From NCBI RefSeq assembly GCF_001717465.1, contig NZ_CP017074.1:491162-555161 (forward strand): a DNA stretch of 64,000 nt, read 5' to 3'. The DNA comes from Luteimonas sp. JM171. GTDB lineage: Bacteria; Pseudomonadota; Gammaproteobacteria; Xanthomonadales; Xanthomonadaceae. A program made the position numbers and the translations under genes. Shown here in pieces: positions 35,819 to 45,600 of the stretch. A model generated the notes under the pieces. It made no database searches. It was not told the DNA's origin and saw only the letters and a list, made by a program, of their open reading frames with translations. How positions within the stretch are numbered: position 1 is the first letter of the stretch; every line of letters starts with the position of its first letter.

Positions 35819-37563
35819 GGGCTGATGTTGGCCTGCGCGGCGATCTTTTGCAGGCTGAACAGGGTTGCCAGCTGGACCTGCGGGTCGCGAAACGAGGGTT
35901 CGTGCTCGAACCCGGCCATGCGGAACTGCTGCCTGATTCTGCCGGGGTCCTTCGCCTGGCGCAGCGGTGCCTCACCTGAGCTGGTTGGCACCGTGCCGTC
36001 CCCGCCTCCATCCTGTCCCAGGGCCACCAGATCCCAGTAGCTGCTCTGGTAGATGGTGGGCCCGGCAATGTGGCCGTACCCCGGCAATACTTCCAGCCGT
36101 CCTCCGACTCGCAGCGGATTGGTGCCGTCGTCGCGCACCTGGTCGAAGCCCATCCGGTGGATCCCGCTGGCGGCCGGCGGAGTGCCTGAGTCCGGGCGCA
36201 GGCCCGGCCGGATCTCCCATCGGACCGTCTCAAAGCTCGGCTGCTCCTCATCGGCCCCGTAGTACACATAGGTCATCGGGTGGTACTCGCCCGAAATCTG
36301 CTGGTGGAATCCGCGGGCGATCCTGACATTCATCGCGAAAGCATCCCAGGAGATGGGCCGCCCCCCACGGGGGCTGAGCCACTCCTCCCGAACCAGTCCC
36401 CACCAGCGGTCCCGGCGCAGGTAGATGTCCTCGTAAGGGTCCTCCAGCGGTTGCGACTCGTCGCGACTGCCACCGTCCGCAGCCTGGATCCGGAGCCAGC
36501 CTGGCCGGTAACCGGCAGTGGGCAGCAGTTGTAATGCACCCGGCGCCTGCGCGAACACCGCGGTCACCTCGCGGCCGTTGCTGCCGATCACCAGACCGGC
36601 CACGAAACTCTCATCCCGCATGCCCACCTTGCAGCGGCGATAGGCCACCGCCGCCCCCACTGCTGGCATCACCCCGTGCACGACACCGGCGATGCGCTCG
36701 GACATTCCTGGAAGCCTTGCGCAGCACCGCGCCACCAGCCCGCCCATCGAGTGCGTAACCAGCACCACCTGCTCACACCTGCTCCCATTGCGGTTGTTCT
36801 CCGCCACCACATGCTCGATCCGCGCCCGCAGCCGCTCTGCAGCATCCGTATTGCACGCCAGCCAGTTGTATCCGCAGGCATACACGGGCATGCGGAACCT
36901 GGCGCGCTTGAGAAGATCATCGGTCGTCACCGACTCGCTGGCGTGCGGATGGCCGTTGGCGGTGCGCTCGACGAAAGCGGATGGATCGAATCCGCGCATC
37001 CGCATTGGAACGCCCTCCACCAAGCGGGGTTCTTTTGGCGGCTCGCCGGGCGCGGGTGCAGCAGACATTACCGGGTAGAAGAAGTCTTGCCATTTCGCGG
37101 GGTTGTATTCCCCGGAGTTGAGGCGTTGCTCCAGCCAGAGCAGGAAGTCGTGATAGCTGCCCTCCGCAATTTCGCCCCAGAATCTCTGTTCGCGGTACTG
37201 CTCCCTCCGCTCCACCGAGCCGGTTGGCGACCGTGGGACGCCACCTCGCAGATCCACCCGCGTCCTTGAGGGGTGCATGAGCCGCTGGCGGGAGGCTGGC
37301 CCGTTGAACGCCATACGTCGCGCCAGCCCAAGCGGTACGCCGAACGTCGTGTCCAGGCGCCAGACCGGGTTGCCTTCCAAGTCCATAAGATTGGAACCCA
37401 TGATGCCGGGAACGAAGATCACCGGCAGGACCTGGTTCGGCGGCAGCACAAGTCGCACCGGATCACCATGGCGGGCATTGGTCAGCCTCCACCGGTAGGT
37501 AGCGCGCCCCTCCGGCCCGAGGCCGACCCGGGCCTCCCGTTCCCGCGCCGCAGGCGAACTCAT
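35815..37563 (-). CDS. T6SS lipase effector (Tle-type alpha/beta hydrolase)
   Basis: The 582-residue hydrolase has the oxyanion loop FVPGIMGSNL (50-59), the nucleophile elbow THSMGG with Ser272, an acid candidate in GGGDGTVP and a histidine in GFEHEPSF, so a Ser-Asp-His triad is present. It has no signal peptide, fitting delivery by T6SS. Its neighbours support a phospholipase effector of the Tle3/Tle4-like group: vgrG overlaps upstream (ATGA) and a Tli4-like gene overlaps downstream (ATGA). The target would be membrane phospholipid in the periplasm of a rival cell. The exact Tle class is not certain. Confidence 0.85.
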   Translation of the reverse strand: MSSPAAREREARVGLGPEGRATYRWRLTNARHGDPVRLVLPPNQVLPVIFVPGIMGSNLMDLEGNPVWRLDTTFGVPLGLARRMAFNGPASRQRLMHPSRTRVDLRGGVPRSPTGSVERREQYREQRFWGEIAEGSYHDFLLWLEQRLNSGEYNPAKWQDFFYPVMSAAPAPGEPPKEPRLVEGVPMRMRGFDPSAFVERTANGHPHASESVTTDDLLKRARFRMPVYACGYNWLACNTDAAERLRARIEHVVAENNRNGSRCEQVVLVTHSMGGLVARCCARLPGMSERIAGVVHGVMPAVGAAVAYRRCKVGMRDESFVAGLVIGSNGREVTAVFAQAPGALQLLPTAGYRPGWLRIQAADGGSRDESQPLEDPYEDIYLRRDRWWGLVREEWLSPRGGRPISWDAFAMNVRIARGFHQQISGEYHPMTYVYYGADEEQPSFETVRWEIRPGLRPDSGTPPAASGIHRMGFDQVRDDGTNPLRVGGRLEVLPGYGHIAGPTIYQSSYWDLVALGQDGGGDGTVPTSSGEAPLRQAKDPGRIRQQFRMAGFEHEPSFRDPQVQLATLFSLQKIAAQANISP

Positions 37564-40541
37564 CGCGCTCCTCCGCGAGGCACTTCTCCAAGGAATTCGA
37601 TCGAAAGTTCTTCCACGCCCACCCCCTGCTGCAGTTCAATGCTTCCCGTCGCGTCGGTGATCCCCCGGATCCTGGCGCCGTCGGCACGGGTGATGAGATA
37701 TTCATGATGCGCAGCCGGCTCGCCAATGGGAAGGACGGCCTGAAACCTTTCGTTGAACTTCGCCTTCGGCCAGGAATTCATTTCCCGGCTGAGCTGGGTC
37801 GGCCCGCTGAAGCTCTTCTTGCCCGCATGCACGGCGATTTCCCCCGGGCAGGCGATGACGATGTCGCCGTCCTCGATGGTGAGGCTGGCCCCACCGCTGG
37901 TGGCCAGGTGCACGGCCTTGCCGGCGGCCAGGTCGACTTCGGCATTGGCGCTGACGAGCCTGAGCTGTTCGCGGCTGCGCACCCGGATGTCGCTGTCCTG
38001 GGCCTGGAGGTCGAGTTCCCCCTCGCCGCTGACCAGGCTGAGCGCGGTGTCTTCCGCCTGTCCTTCCGCGGCCGCGGACAGCACCCCGATCGCTTGGCCG
38101 CCATGGATCCGCAGGTTGCCGGCCACCGCCAGGTTGCTGCATTGGCCGCTGGCAAGCGTGAGGGTTTCGCCCGCGCTCCAGGCCAGGCCCTGCCCGGCCA
38201 CCAGGCCGATCCCCGCAGGCGCCGCCAGGCCGAGCAGGGCGTCCCCCGTATGCGGGATGCGTCCTTGCCCAGGTTTTGGACTGCGTTCCGCAGCTTCGCC
38301 CCGTGCGCTGGCGTAGCCGTCACCGGGCACGGTCGTCTTCGCGCTGGCCAACAGGGCCCCGAGCGGCGCGCATTCGCTGGCCAGGCGTGAGGCTTGCGCG
38401 GCATGCGCGCCTTCATGGCCTGCGAGCCGGACGGTCTGGTGGGTGGCTGCGGCCTTCGAAAACGTTTCACCCAGGGCTGCGAGCTGGTCCAGCAACGCGC
38501 TGGCGCCGACCGCGTCGCCGGCCGGGGTTTCGCCTGCCTTTCCATAGGCGCTCAGCCACAGGCCTGCTTCGGCCCGCACCGTCCCCCAGGCATCGGTGCG
38601 AAGCTCAAACCCTTCGCCCCGGAAGGTGCCGCGGAAGTTGTCGGCCTGGTGCACCAGGTGCCCCAGGTTCAGTGCACTCGCCGCGTGGGTGGTGGCCAGC
38701 TGCAGCCGCAGCTGCCCGTCGCTGTCGTCGAACACCAGGCGGCTGTGGCCCTGCCCGCCCCATTCCCGGGACTTGATGCCCCACAGCGCGCCGGCGTTGC
38801 GGTGGACCTGGTCGCCCGCACCCATGCCGTGCCACGGCGGCGCGTTGCCGCCGGCGAGGTTGGCCTGGGCGCTGGGCGCATGGTCGCGCGCGTGTGCATA
38901 GGCGGCCAGGTCGCCCTCCTCCACCTCACCTCCCCGGGTGACCGGCACGCCCGCTTCCCCACGTCCGTTGTACAGGGCGCCCACCACCACCGGGCGATCA
39001 ATGTCGCCTTCGAGGAAGGCCACCAGCACCTCCTGGCCGATCCGCGGCAGGAACTGGCTGCCCACGCCCGGGCCTGCGTAACGTTGCGCCACCCGCAGCC
39101 AGCAACTGTCGCGATCGCCCTCCGCGTGTCCCTGCTGGAAATGGAAGCGCACCCGTACCCGCCCCAGGGCGTCGGCGTGCAGCTCGCGGTTGCCGGAGGG
39201 GCGCGGCGAACCTTCCGGCCCCACCACGATGGCCGTCTGGTAACCCGGCGCCGTGGGCCGCGGGTTGAGGCGCGCACCGGTGGCATCGGCCAGCACCGGT
39301 CGCCAGGGGCGCGCGCGGTCGATGGCCTCGAACGCGTTGGCATAGCCCACCGCGGCGGCCCGCGCCTGCAGTTCCGCGTCCTCCGCCAGGCCGGCCGGCG
39401 CCTCCCAGCCGGGGGCCGGCCCGAGCCCGGAATCGATGGCCTTGCGCAGGTCCACCGGCAGGTTGTTGATGCCCACGTGCTGCACGCAGGTCAGCAACAG
39501 CTGCGGATCACCGCCCTCGGCGCCCGGCGCCGACGGCGCCTGCAGGAGTCGGAACCAGGTTCCAGCCCGGAACGTGCGCGCAGTGCCGTGGCCGAGCCAC
39601 TGCTCGCGGCCGGCTTCGGCCGCCTGCGCCATGAGGCGGGCATGGCGCTCGGCTTCCGGCGTGCCCGCCCACGGGTACGCGCCCACGGGATCGTAATGCT
39701 CCAGCGCCGCGTCCAGCCCGGCATGCTGCAGCGGCAGCTGCACGCCAACCGACTGCATGGTCCTGTAGTCGGTCCCCAGCAGGGCCAGGCGACCGGCGCC
39801 GATCCACCGGCGCCGGCCGATGCCCTGCACGGCATCGCGCGCCTCGGTGGCATCGCTGCGGTGGTAGCGCACGCCGCCGTCGGCGGAGGACGCCGGGTCT
39901 TCCGGCTGCGAGGCGCTGTCGGCGAACAGCACCAGGCGGTGCCCCGCGGCGGCCTCGCTGTCCTCCTCCAGCCGCCACCCCAGGCCTTCCTCGGCCAGCA
40001 GGCGCTGCACGAACGCGGCGTCGCTCTCGCGGTACTGTACGCAGTAGCTGCGCGGGCGCGCCTGGGACAGGAACGGCCCAACCTCATCGGACAGCCGCCA
40101 GGCCGCCAGCGGCGCGTAGCCGGCAAACACCGACTCCACGATCTCCACCACGCTGCGATCCTGGAACACCCGGCTGTGGCGGCCCTGCCCCAGCAGCCAG
40201 GTCCACGGCACCAGCTCCAGCCGGTAACGCGCCAGGCCGCCGTTGGCGCCCAGGCACGCGGCCTCCCGCACCAGCCCGCTGCGCGCGGCCATCCCGCCAT
40301 CGGCGAGGCGGGTCTGCAGGGTGGCCGGTGTCCCCAGCCAATCGCCAATGGGCAGCCCCGCGTCGGTGGACAACACATCCACCATCCACTCACAGCCGTC
40401 TGAGAGCCGTTCCCGGCCGCGCCAGCGCTCCACCAGCAGCGGGGCTGGTGCGCCCTCCAGCTCCAGCCGGTACAGGCGGGTGGCGTCATCGATCCCCACG
40501 AGCGCGGCCAACTGCGTGGCCGCACCTGATGCTCCCTGCAT
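37560..40541 (-). CDS. vgrG: T6SS spike protein VgrG with C-terminal extension
   Basis: The 993-residue spike protein has the gp27/gp44-like domain (to about 440), the gp5 OB-fold (ALGRVRVRFHFQQGHAEGDRDSCWLRVAQ, then VGSQFLPRIGQEVLVAFLEGDIDRPVVVG split by short gaps), and a DUF2345 beta-helix (about 680-900). From about residue 925 a short domain resembles a transthyretin-like fold (FNERFQAVLPIGEP, YLITRADGARIRGITDATG). In other T6SS such a tail carries the lipase. No other T6SS structural gene is in the window. The gene overlaps the effector by four bases and starts 79 bases after dacC ends. Confidence 0.93.
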   Translation of the reverse strand: MQGASGAATQLAALVGIDDATRLYRLELEGAPAPLLVERWRGRERLSDGCEWMVDVLSTDAGLPIGDWLGTPATLQTRLADGGMAARSGLVREAACLGANGGLARYRLELVPWTWLLGQGRHSRVFQDRSVVEIVESVFAGYAPLAAWRLSDEVGPFLSQARPRSYCVQYRESDAAFVQRLLAEEGLGWRLEEDSEAAAGHRLVLFADSASQPEDPASSADGGVRYHRSDATEARDAVQGIGRRRWIGAGRLALLGTDYRTMQSVGVQLPLQHAGLDAALEHYDPVGAYPWAGTPEAERHARLMAQAAEAGREQWLGHGTARTFRAGTWFRLLQAPSAPGAEGGDPQLLLTCVQHVGINNLPVDLRKAIDSGLGPAPGWEAPAGLAEDAELQARAAAVGYANAFEAIDRARPWRPVLADATGARLNPRPTAPGYQTAIVVGPEGSPRPSGNRELHADALGRVRVRFHFQQGHAEGDRDSCWLRVAQRYAGPGVGSQFLPRIGQEVLVAFLEGDIDRPVVVGALYNGRGEAGVPVTRGGEVEEGDLAAYAHARDHAPSAQANLAGGNAPPWHGMGAGDQVHRNAGALWGIKSREWGGQGHSRLVFDDSDGQLRLQLATTHAASALNLGHLVHQADNFRGTFRGEGFELRTDAWGTVRAEAGLWLSAYGKAGETPAGDAVGASALLDQLAALGETFSKAAATHQTVRLAGHEGAHAAQASRLASECAPLGALLASAKTTVPGDGYASARGEAAERSPKPGQGRIPHTGDALLGLAAPAGIGLVAGQGLAWSAGETLTLASGQCSNLAVAGNLRIHGGQAIGVLSAAAEGQAEDTALSLVSGEGELDLQAQDSDIRVRSREQLRLVSANAEVDLAAGKAVHLATSGGASLTIEDGDIVIACPGEIAVHAGKKSFSGPTQLSREMNSWPKAKFNERFQAVLPIGEPAAHHEYLITRADGARIRGITDATGSIELQQGVGVEELSIEFLGEVPRGGAR

Positions 40542-40588
40542 GGTGTGCTCCCTGGCCCGAGGCCGTCCTTGCCCCGGAATGATGCCAG

Positions 40589-40617
40589 CTGCCGGGCGGC
40601 GGTCAAGCCGCCGGCAG
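40589..40617 (-). terminator. Hairpin between dacC and vgrG
   Basis: CTGCCGG and CCGGCAG at the ends and CGGC with GCCG inside form an 11-bp stem with one bulged G around the loop GGTCAA. It begins three bases after the dacC stop on the minus strand and probably ends the cell-wall operon before the T6SS island. No T-run is seen. Confidence 0.6.
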
Positions 40618-40619
40618 GA

Positions 40620-41831
40620 TCACTCCGACTGCCACCACATCAGGAACTCATGCCACAGGCGCTTGAAGAAGCCGGCGCGCTCCACTGCCTGAAGCGCCAC
40701 CAGCGGCCGCTCGGCCACCACTTCGCCGTCAAGCATCACCCGCACCGTGCCCATGACCTGCCCCTCCTCGACCGGCGCCACCAGCGTTGCAGGCAGGTCC
40801 ATCGAAGGCTGCAGCTGCTCGTACTTGCCGCGCGCGGTGCTCACCAGCAAGGGCTCGGCCAGGCCAAGGCTCAGCTCGTTGTCACGGCCCTTCCAGATGC
40901 GCTGGGTGGCCAGCTCCTCGCCCGCGTCGTACAGGCGGTGGGTCTCGAAGAAGCGGAAGCCCCAGTTGAGCAGCGCCATCGAATCGTTGGCCCGCTGGGC
41001 TTCGCTGGTCGAGCCCATCACCACCGAGATCAGGCGCTGGTCGCCGCGCTGGGCGGACGCCATCAGGCAGTAGCCCGCGCCGGAGTGATGCCCGGTCTTG
41101 ATGCCGTCCACGGCGTCGTCGCGCCACAGCAGCAGGTTGCGGTTGCGCTGGGTGATGGGGCCGACGGTGAACTCGCGGATCTTGTTGTGGGCGTAGATGT
41201 CGGGGAAGTCGCGGATGATCGAACGCCCCAGCACCGCCAGGTCGCGCGCGGTGGAATAGTGGTTTTCCTCGCTCAGCCCGTGGGAATTGACGAAATGGCT
41301 GCTGGTCATCCCCAGGCGCTGGGCGTGGGCGTTCATCAGCGATGCAAACGCCTCCTCGGTGCCGGCCACGTGCTCGGCCAGGGCGATCGCCGCATCGTTG
41401 CCCGACTGCACCGCCATGCCGATCTCCATGTCCAGCAACGGCGCGGTCTGGTTGACCTCGAAGCCGCTGAAGCTGCCGCCGGTGCCGGCGCCGCCCTTGC
41501 GCCAGGCGTTCTCGGTCATCATCACCTGGTCGTCCTCGCTGATGCGGCCCGCTTCCAGCTCGGAGGCGATCACGTAGCTGGTCATCACCTTGGTGATGCT
41601 GGCCGGCTCCACCCGCTCGTCGATGTTCTCGCCCGCCAGCACCTGACCGGTCTCGTAGTCCATGAGGATCCAGGCGGTGCCGGTGATGGATGGCGGCGGC
41701 GGCGTGGCCACTTCCGGAGCCGGAGCCGGCGCGGGCGCGGGCTGGGGCGACTGGGCGAGGGCAAGGCCGATGGTGGCCACGGACAGGGCCGCCGCGGCGG
41801 CCGCGACGAAACGGGACGGGGAAAACTTCAT
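40620..41831 (-). CDS. dacC: D-alanyl-D-alanine carboxypeptidase (PBP5/6 family)
   Basis: A 403-residue low-molecular-weight penicillin-binding protein that trims the terminal D-alanine of peptidoglycan peptides. It has a signal peptide, the SXXK motif in ASITKVMTSY, SXN in SGNDAAIAL, and KTG in GIKTGHHSGAGYC. A PBP5-like C-terminal beta domain is followed by an amphipathic membrane anchor (GFFKRLWHEFLMWW). It is the last gene of the mre/mrd/rlpA run. The symbol could equally be dacA. Confidence 0.95.
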   Translation of the reverse strand: MKFSPSRFVAAAAAALSVATIGLALAQSPQPAPAPAPAPEVATPPPPSITGTAWILMDYETGQVLAGENIDERVEPASITKVMTSYVIASELEAGRISEDDQVMMTENAWRKGGAGTGGSFSGFEVNQTAPLLDMEIGMAVQSGNDAAIALAEHVAGTEEAFASLMNAHAQRLGMTSSHFVNSHGLSEENHYSTARDLAVLGRSIIRDFPDIYAHNKIREFTVGPITQRNRNLLLWRDDAVDGIKTGHHSGAGYCLMASAQRGDQRLISVVMGSTSEAQRANDSMALLNWGFRFFETHRLYDAGEELATQRIWKGRDNELSLGLAEPLLVSTARGKYEQLQPSMDLPATLVAPVEEGQVMGTVRVMLDGEVVAERPLVALQAVERAGFFKRLWHEFLMWWQSE

Positions 41832-41897
41832 TGACTCACTGACTCCTTGGCTGCGGCAGTGGCGGGCCGCAGGGGCGAAACGGGCGAAACCGGCAGT

Positions 41898-43256
41898 TTA
41901 ATCGCGAACCACCTGCGGCTGGCCAAAACCAAGACCCGCGAACCGGGCGCTGAGTTCCGGGACCATGGCCGACGCCACCGGTCCCACCTGCACGCGCCAG
42001 ACGCTGCGGCCGGCCGAAAACCCGTCGACCAGGCGGGCCCCGGCGATGCCTGCGCCCTGCAGCATCGCCAGCGCGCGCTCGGCGTTGTCGCGGGCGCCGA
42101 ATGCGGCGACCTGGAGGGTGACCGCATCGGCGGCGGGCGGGGCGGCGGCGGAAGCCGGAATGGCCGGCCCGGCTGGCTGCGCAGGGGCAGCCGCAACCTG
42201 TGGTGCCGGCGCCGGCTGCACGTCTCCAGCGGCCGGCCGGTTGGCCTCGGCGGCCTTGGCGACCCCGAGCGCGCGCAGGTCGATCTGGCGCTCTTCCAGC
42301 CAGGCATCGAAATCGTCCGCAGTCATCACCCGGCCGCCCTGCATCATGTTGAAGCGGCGCTCGTGCGCGTAGCGCGGGTCCACGCCTTCGGCGAGCTCGG
42401 GGACGGCTTCTTCGGGTGCGGGCACGGCGGCCGCGGCAGGCGGAGGAGGCATGGCGCTGGCGGGCGCCGGGCGCTCCCCCGCCGCGGCGCTGGCCACGGG
42501 CAGTGCCTCGATCAGGGTGTCAATCGCGCTGGGCTGCGCAGCGGCCTCCGCGGCGGCTTCGCGCGGCTCCTGCCGCGCCACCGCGTCCCAGTCGTGCCGG
42601 GCCGGCTCGCCGGGGCTGAGCGCACGCACTTCCACCCGCGCCGTGCCCTGGCGATGCATGTCCAGCTTGACCGCAGCGGCCCAGCTCAGGTCAACCACGC
42701 GCCCCTCGTGGAATGGCCCGCGGTCGTTGACCCGCACCACCACCGAGCGCCCGTTGTCGAGGTTGGTGACCCGGGCGAAGCTGGGCAGGGGCAGGTGCTT
42801 GTGGGCCGCGGTGAAGGCGTACATGTCGTACACCTCCATGTTGGAGGTGCGGCGGCCGTGGAACTTGTTGCCGTAGTACGACGCCAATCCCTCCTCGACG
42901 AAGCCCTGCGTGTCGTCGAGCACGGTGTAGCGCTTGCCCAGCACCGTGTAGGGCGACCGGTTGCCGTAGCGCGAGCGCGGCTCGTCCACCACCTCGGGCT
43001 CAGGGATCGCATCGACGTCGGGGATGTAGTCCGGCGCGCTGTCGCGGATGTGCGGGGCATAGAGGCCGCCGGCCACGTAGTCGCCGCGCTTGGAGGGATC
43101 CTCCTGCGCGGGCGGGTATGGGGATTTGCGCGGCCGCTCGCGTTCCTGCGCCTGGCCCTGCGGGGGAGCGCCCGCAACCGGCGGCTCGGACTTCCTGGGC
43201 GCGCCGCTGCAGGCGGCGAGCACCAGCGCGATCGCGGCGGCCGCGAAGAGCCTCAT
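41898..43256 (-). CDS. rlpA: Septal ring lytic transglycosylase RlpA
   Basis: The 452-residue lipoprotein (Cys16 in VLAAC) has a double-psi beta-barrel at about 115-200 (GLASYYGNKFHGRRTSN and VVRVNDRGPFHEGRVVDLS). A long Pro/Ala-rich linker follows, then a C-terminal SPOR domain (VTLQVAAFGARDNAERAL ... WRVQVGP) that targets denuded glycan at the septum. RlpA cuts such strands during daughter cell separation. Its start overlaps the mltB stop by four bases. Confidence 0.95.
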   Translation of the reverse strand: MRLFAAAAIALVLAACSGAPRKSEPPVAGAPPQGQAQERERPRKSPYPPAQEDPSKRGDYVAGGLYAPHIRDSAPDYIPDVDAIPEPEVVDEPRSRYGNRSPYTVLGKRYTVLDDTQGFVEEGLASYYGNKFHGRRTSNMEVYDMYAFTAAHKHLPLPSFARVTNLDNGRSVVVRVNDRGPFHEGRVVDLSWAAAVKLDMHRQGTARVEVRALSPGEPARHDWDAVARQEPREAAAEAAAQPSAIDTLIEALPVASAAAGERPAPASAMPPPPAAAAVPAPEEAVPELAEGVDPRYAHERRFNMMQGGRVMTADDFDAWLEERQIDLRALGVAKAAEANRPAAGDVQPAPAPQVAAAPAQPAGPAIPASAAAPPAADAVTLQVAAFGARDNAERALAMLQGAGIAGARLVDGFSAGRSVWRVQVGPVASAMVPELSARFAGLGFGQPQVVRD

Positions 43257-44398
43257 TGGCCGCCGGTGCCGCTTCCCGCGCGGATCTCCTGCGCCAGCTG
43301 GTGCACTGCCAGCGCGTACATCGGCGACCGGTTGTAGCGGGTGATGACGAAGAAATTGCGGTAGCCCAGCCAGTACTCGGGGCCGGCGGGGCCCTCGAGG
43401 GTCAGCAGCGTGGCGCCCTCGGCCTCGGGCTCCCCGGCCTGGGGCCGGTAGCCGCGCGCGGCCAGTTCCTCCAGCCGGTGCACGGGGTCCAGCGTCTCGG
43501 GCTTGAAATCCTCCGCGCCGGGATCGCGCGTGGCGCGGGCCACCACCGGCCCCCCACGCTCCCAGCCGAACACCACGAAGTAGTTGGCGATCGAGGCGAA
43601 GACGTCGTCCAGGTTGTCGATCAGGTTGCGGTGGCCGTCGCCGTCACCGTCCTTGGCCCACAGCCGGTAGCTGGACGGCATGAACTGGCCCAGCCCCATA
43701 GCGCCGGCATAGCTGCCCCGCAGCGCCAGGATGTCCAGGCTGGGTTCGTCCTTTTCCAGTGCGAACAGGTGCGCCAGTTCGGCAGCGAAGAACGGCGCCC
43801 GCGGGGCATGGTCGAAGGCCAGGGTGTACAGCGCATCGAGGATGCGGTGGTTGCCGGTGAACCCGCCGTAACTGGTCTCCACGCCGATGATGGCAACGAT
43901 GTACTCGGCCGGCACGCCGCTTTCGGCGGCGATGCGATCCAGCGCCGCACGGTGGCGGGCATAGAACTCGCGGCCACCGCGGATGCGCGCGTCGTTGAGG
44001 AAGATCGGCCGGTATTCGGCCCAGGTGCGGGTGCGCTCGGCCGGGCGGGACATCGCATCGAGGATGCTCTGGCGCACCTGCGCCTGGGCCAGCACCTCGC
44101 GCACGCGGTCCGCGTCCACGCCATGGGTGCGCACCGCGTAATCGACAAAGTTGGCAATCCGCTGCGGGCGCGGGATCGCCGGATCGGCAACCTCCGGCGG
44201 CGCCTCCGGGCGTTGCTCCGGCGGCGGCGGCACCGGCGCCAGCGGTGCGGGTCCGGCCGGCTCCTCGATGGGCTCGGGGAGCGGCGTTTCCGCTTCGGCC
44301 ACGGGCTCGTGAAGGGGCGTGGGGGCCTCGGTCGCGCAGGCGGCGAGGGCGAAGGCGATCAGGCACGGGGCCAGGGGGAAAAAGGCGCGCGGATTCAT
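43253..44398 (-). CDS. mltB: Lytic murein transglycosylase B
   Basis: A 381-residue lipoprotein (lipobox ALAAC, Cys21) with a Pro-rich linker and a family-3 lytic transglycosylase domain. The catalytic glutamate is in IIGVETSYGG, and family motifs YAGAMGLGQFMPSSYR and DGDGHRNLIDN are present. It cuts glycan strands to 1,6-anhydro ends. The ATG at 44398 was chosen; one six codons upstream (44416) is possible. It overlaps rlpA (ATGA) and follows rodA after about 90 bases. Confidence 0.94.
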   Translation of the reverse strand: MNPRAFFPLAPCLIAFALAACATEAPTPLHEPVAEAETPLPEPIEEPAGPAPLAPVPPPPEQRPEAPPEVADPAIPRPQRIANFVDYAVRTHGVDADRVREVLAQAQVRQSILDAMSRPAERTRTWAEYRPIFLNDARIRGGREFYARHRAALDRIAAESGVPAEYIVAIIGVETSYGGFTGNHRILDALYTLAFDHAPRAPFFAAELAHLFALEKDEPSLDILALRGSYAGAMGLGQFMPSSYRLWAKDGDGDGHRNLIDNLDDVFASIANYFVVFGWERGGPVVARATRDPGAEDFKPETLDPVHRLEELAARGYRPQAGEPEAEGATLLTLEGPAGPEYWLGYRNFFVITRYNRSPMYALAVHQLAQEIRAGSGTGGQ

Positions 44399-44490
44399 CG
44401 GTCGCGAGGTTAGCATGGGGCGGCGGAACGCGGCGGCGGCCGTCGCCGCGCGTTCATCATCATCGGGGTCGAACCGGGCCCGCCCGGCAC

Positions 44491-45600
44491 TCAGCCGCGC
44501 ACGGGCCGGTGGGCGGCAATCGACATCACCACGCCCATCCCCGCCAGCAGCGAGACCGCCGCGGTGCCGCCGTAGCTGAGCAGCGGCATCGGCACGCCCA
44601 CCACCGGCAGCAGCCCCGACACCATGCCGCCGTTGACCAGTACGTACACGAACATCGCCAGCCCGAGGCTGCCGGCCAGCAGGCGCGAGTAGCCGTCGCG
44701 GGCCTCGGCAGCGATCCACAGGCAGCGCCCGATCACGAACAGGTACAGCGCCAGCGTCACCACCACCCCGATCCAGCCGAACTCCTCGGCCAGCACGGCG
44801 AAGATGAAGTCGGTGGTGTGCTCGGGCACGAAATCCAGGTGCGACTGCGAACCCTCGCCCCAGCCCTGCCCGGCCAGCCCGCCGGCGCCGATGGCGATCT
44901 TGGACTGGATGATGTTCCAGCCGGCTCCGAGCGGATCGCGCTCGGGGTCGAGGAAGGTCAGCAGGCGGTCCTTCTGGTAGGGCTGGAGCATCCAGAACCA
45001 GGCTGCCGGCGCCGCCGCCGCCACCGCGGCCGCCACCGCCGCGAACCACCACCAGGCCAGGCCCGCCAGATACAGCGCGAACAACCCGCTGGCGGCCACC
45101 AGCACCGCCGTGCCCAGGTCTGGCTGCAACATGATCAGGCCCGTGGGCAGGCCGATGATGGCCAGGCACACCAGTACCACTCCAGTGCGCGGCGGGGGAC
45201 CGGCGAGGTTGAGGTACCACGCCGCCATCATCGGCAGGCTCAGCTTCATCAGCTCGGCCGGCTGGAAATAGAACACCCCCATGTTCAGCCAGTGCTGTCC
45301 ATGGCGGCCGGTGCCCAGGAACAGCACCAGCACCAGCGGCAGGATCGACAGCGCATAGAACCCCGGGGTGACCGCTCGCAGGCGCAGCGGCGTGACCCGC
45401 GAGAGCAGCCACATGGCGGCAAGCCCCACGCCGTAGCGGGCGGCCTGGGCCGTCACCATGGCCATGTTCTGTCCGCTGGCGCTGTGCAGCACCGCCAGCC
45501 CGATGGCCATCAGCGCGCACAGCGCGGCCAGCAGCATCCAGTCCACGGTGCGGGTGAAGCGCCGCCACAGGTCGAACAACCAGGCGAGGATGATGTTCAT
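44491..45600 (-). CDS. mrdB: Rod-shape SEDS glycosyltransferase RodA
   Basis: The 369-residue SEDS protein has ten membrane helices and polymerises glycan for side-wall growth together with PBP2. Typical motifs include FYFQPAELMKLSLPMM, MLQPDLGTAVL and the C-terminal GVPMPLLSYGGTAAVSLLAGMGV. Its start overlaps the PBP2 stop by four bases, so the two partners are translationally coupled. Confidence 0.97.
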   Translation of the reverse strand: MNIILAWLFDLWRRFTRTVDWMLLAALCALMAIGLAVLHSASGQNMAMVTAQAARYGVGLAAMWLLSRVTPLRLRAVTPGFYALSILPLVLVLFLGTGRHGQHWLNMGVFYFQPAELMKLSLPMMAAWYLNLAGPPPRTGVVLVCLAIIGLPTGLIMLQPDLGTAVLVAASGLFALYLAGLAWWWFAAVAAAVAAAAPAAWFWMLQPYQKDRLLTFLDPERDPLGAGWNIIQSKIAIGAGGLAGQGWGEGSQSHLDFVPEHTTDFIFAVLAEEFGWIGVVVTLALYLFVIGRCLWIAAEARDGYSRLLAGSLGLAMFVYVLVNGGMVSGLLPVVGVPMPLLSYGGTAAVSLLAGMGVVMSIAAHRPVRG

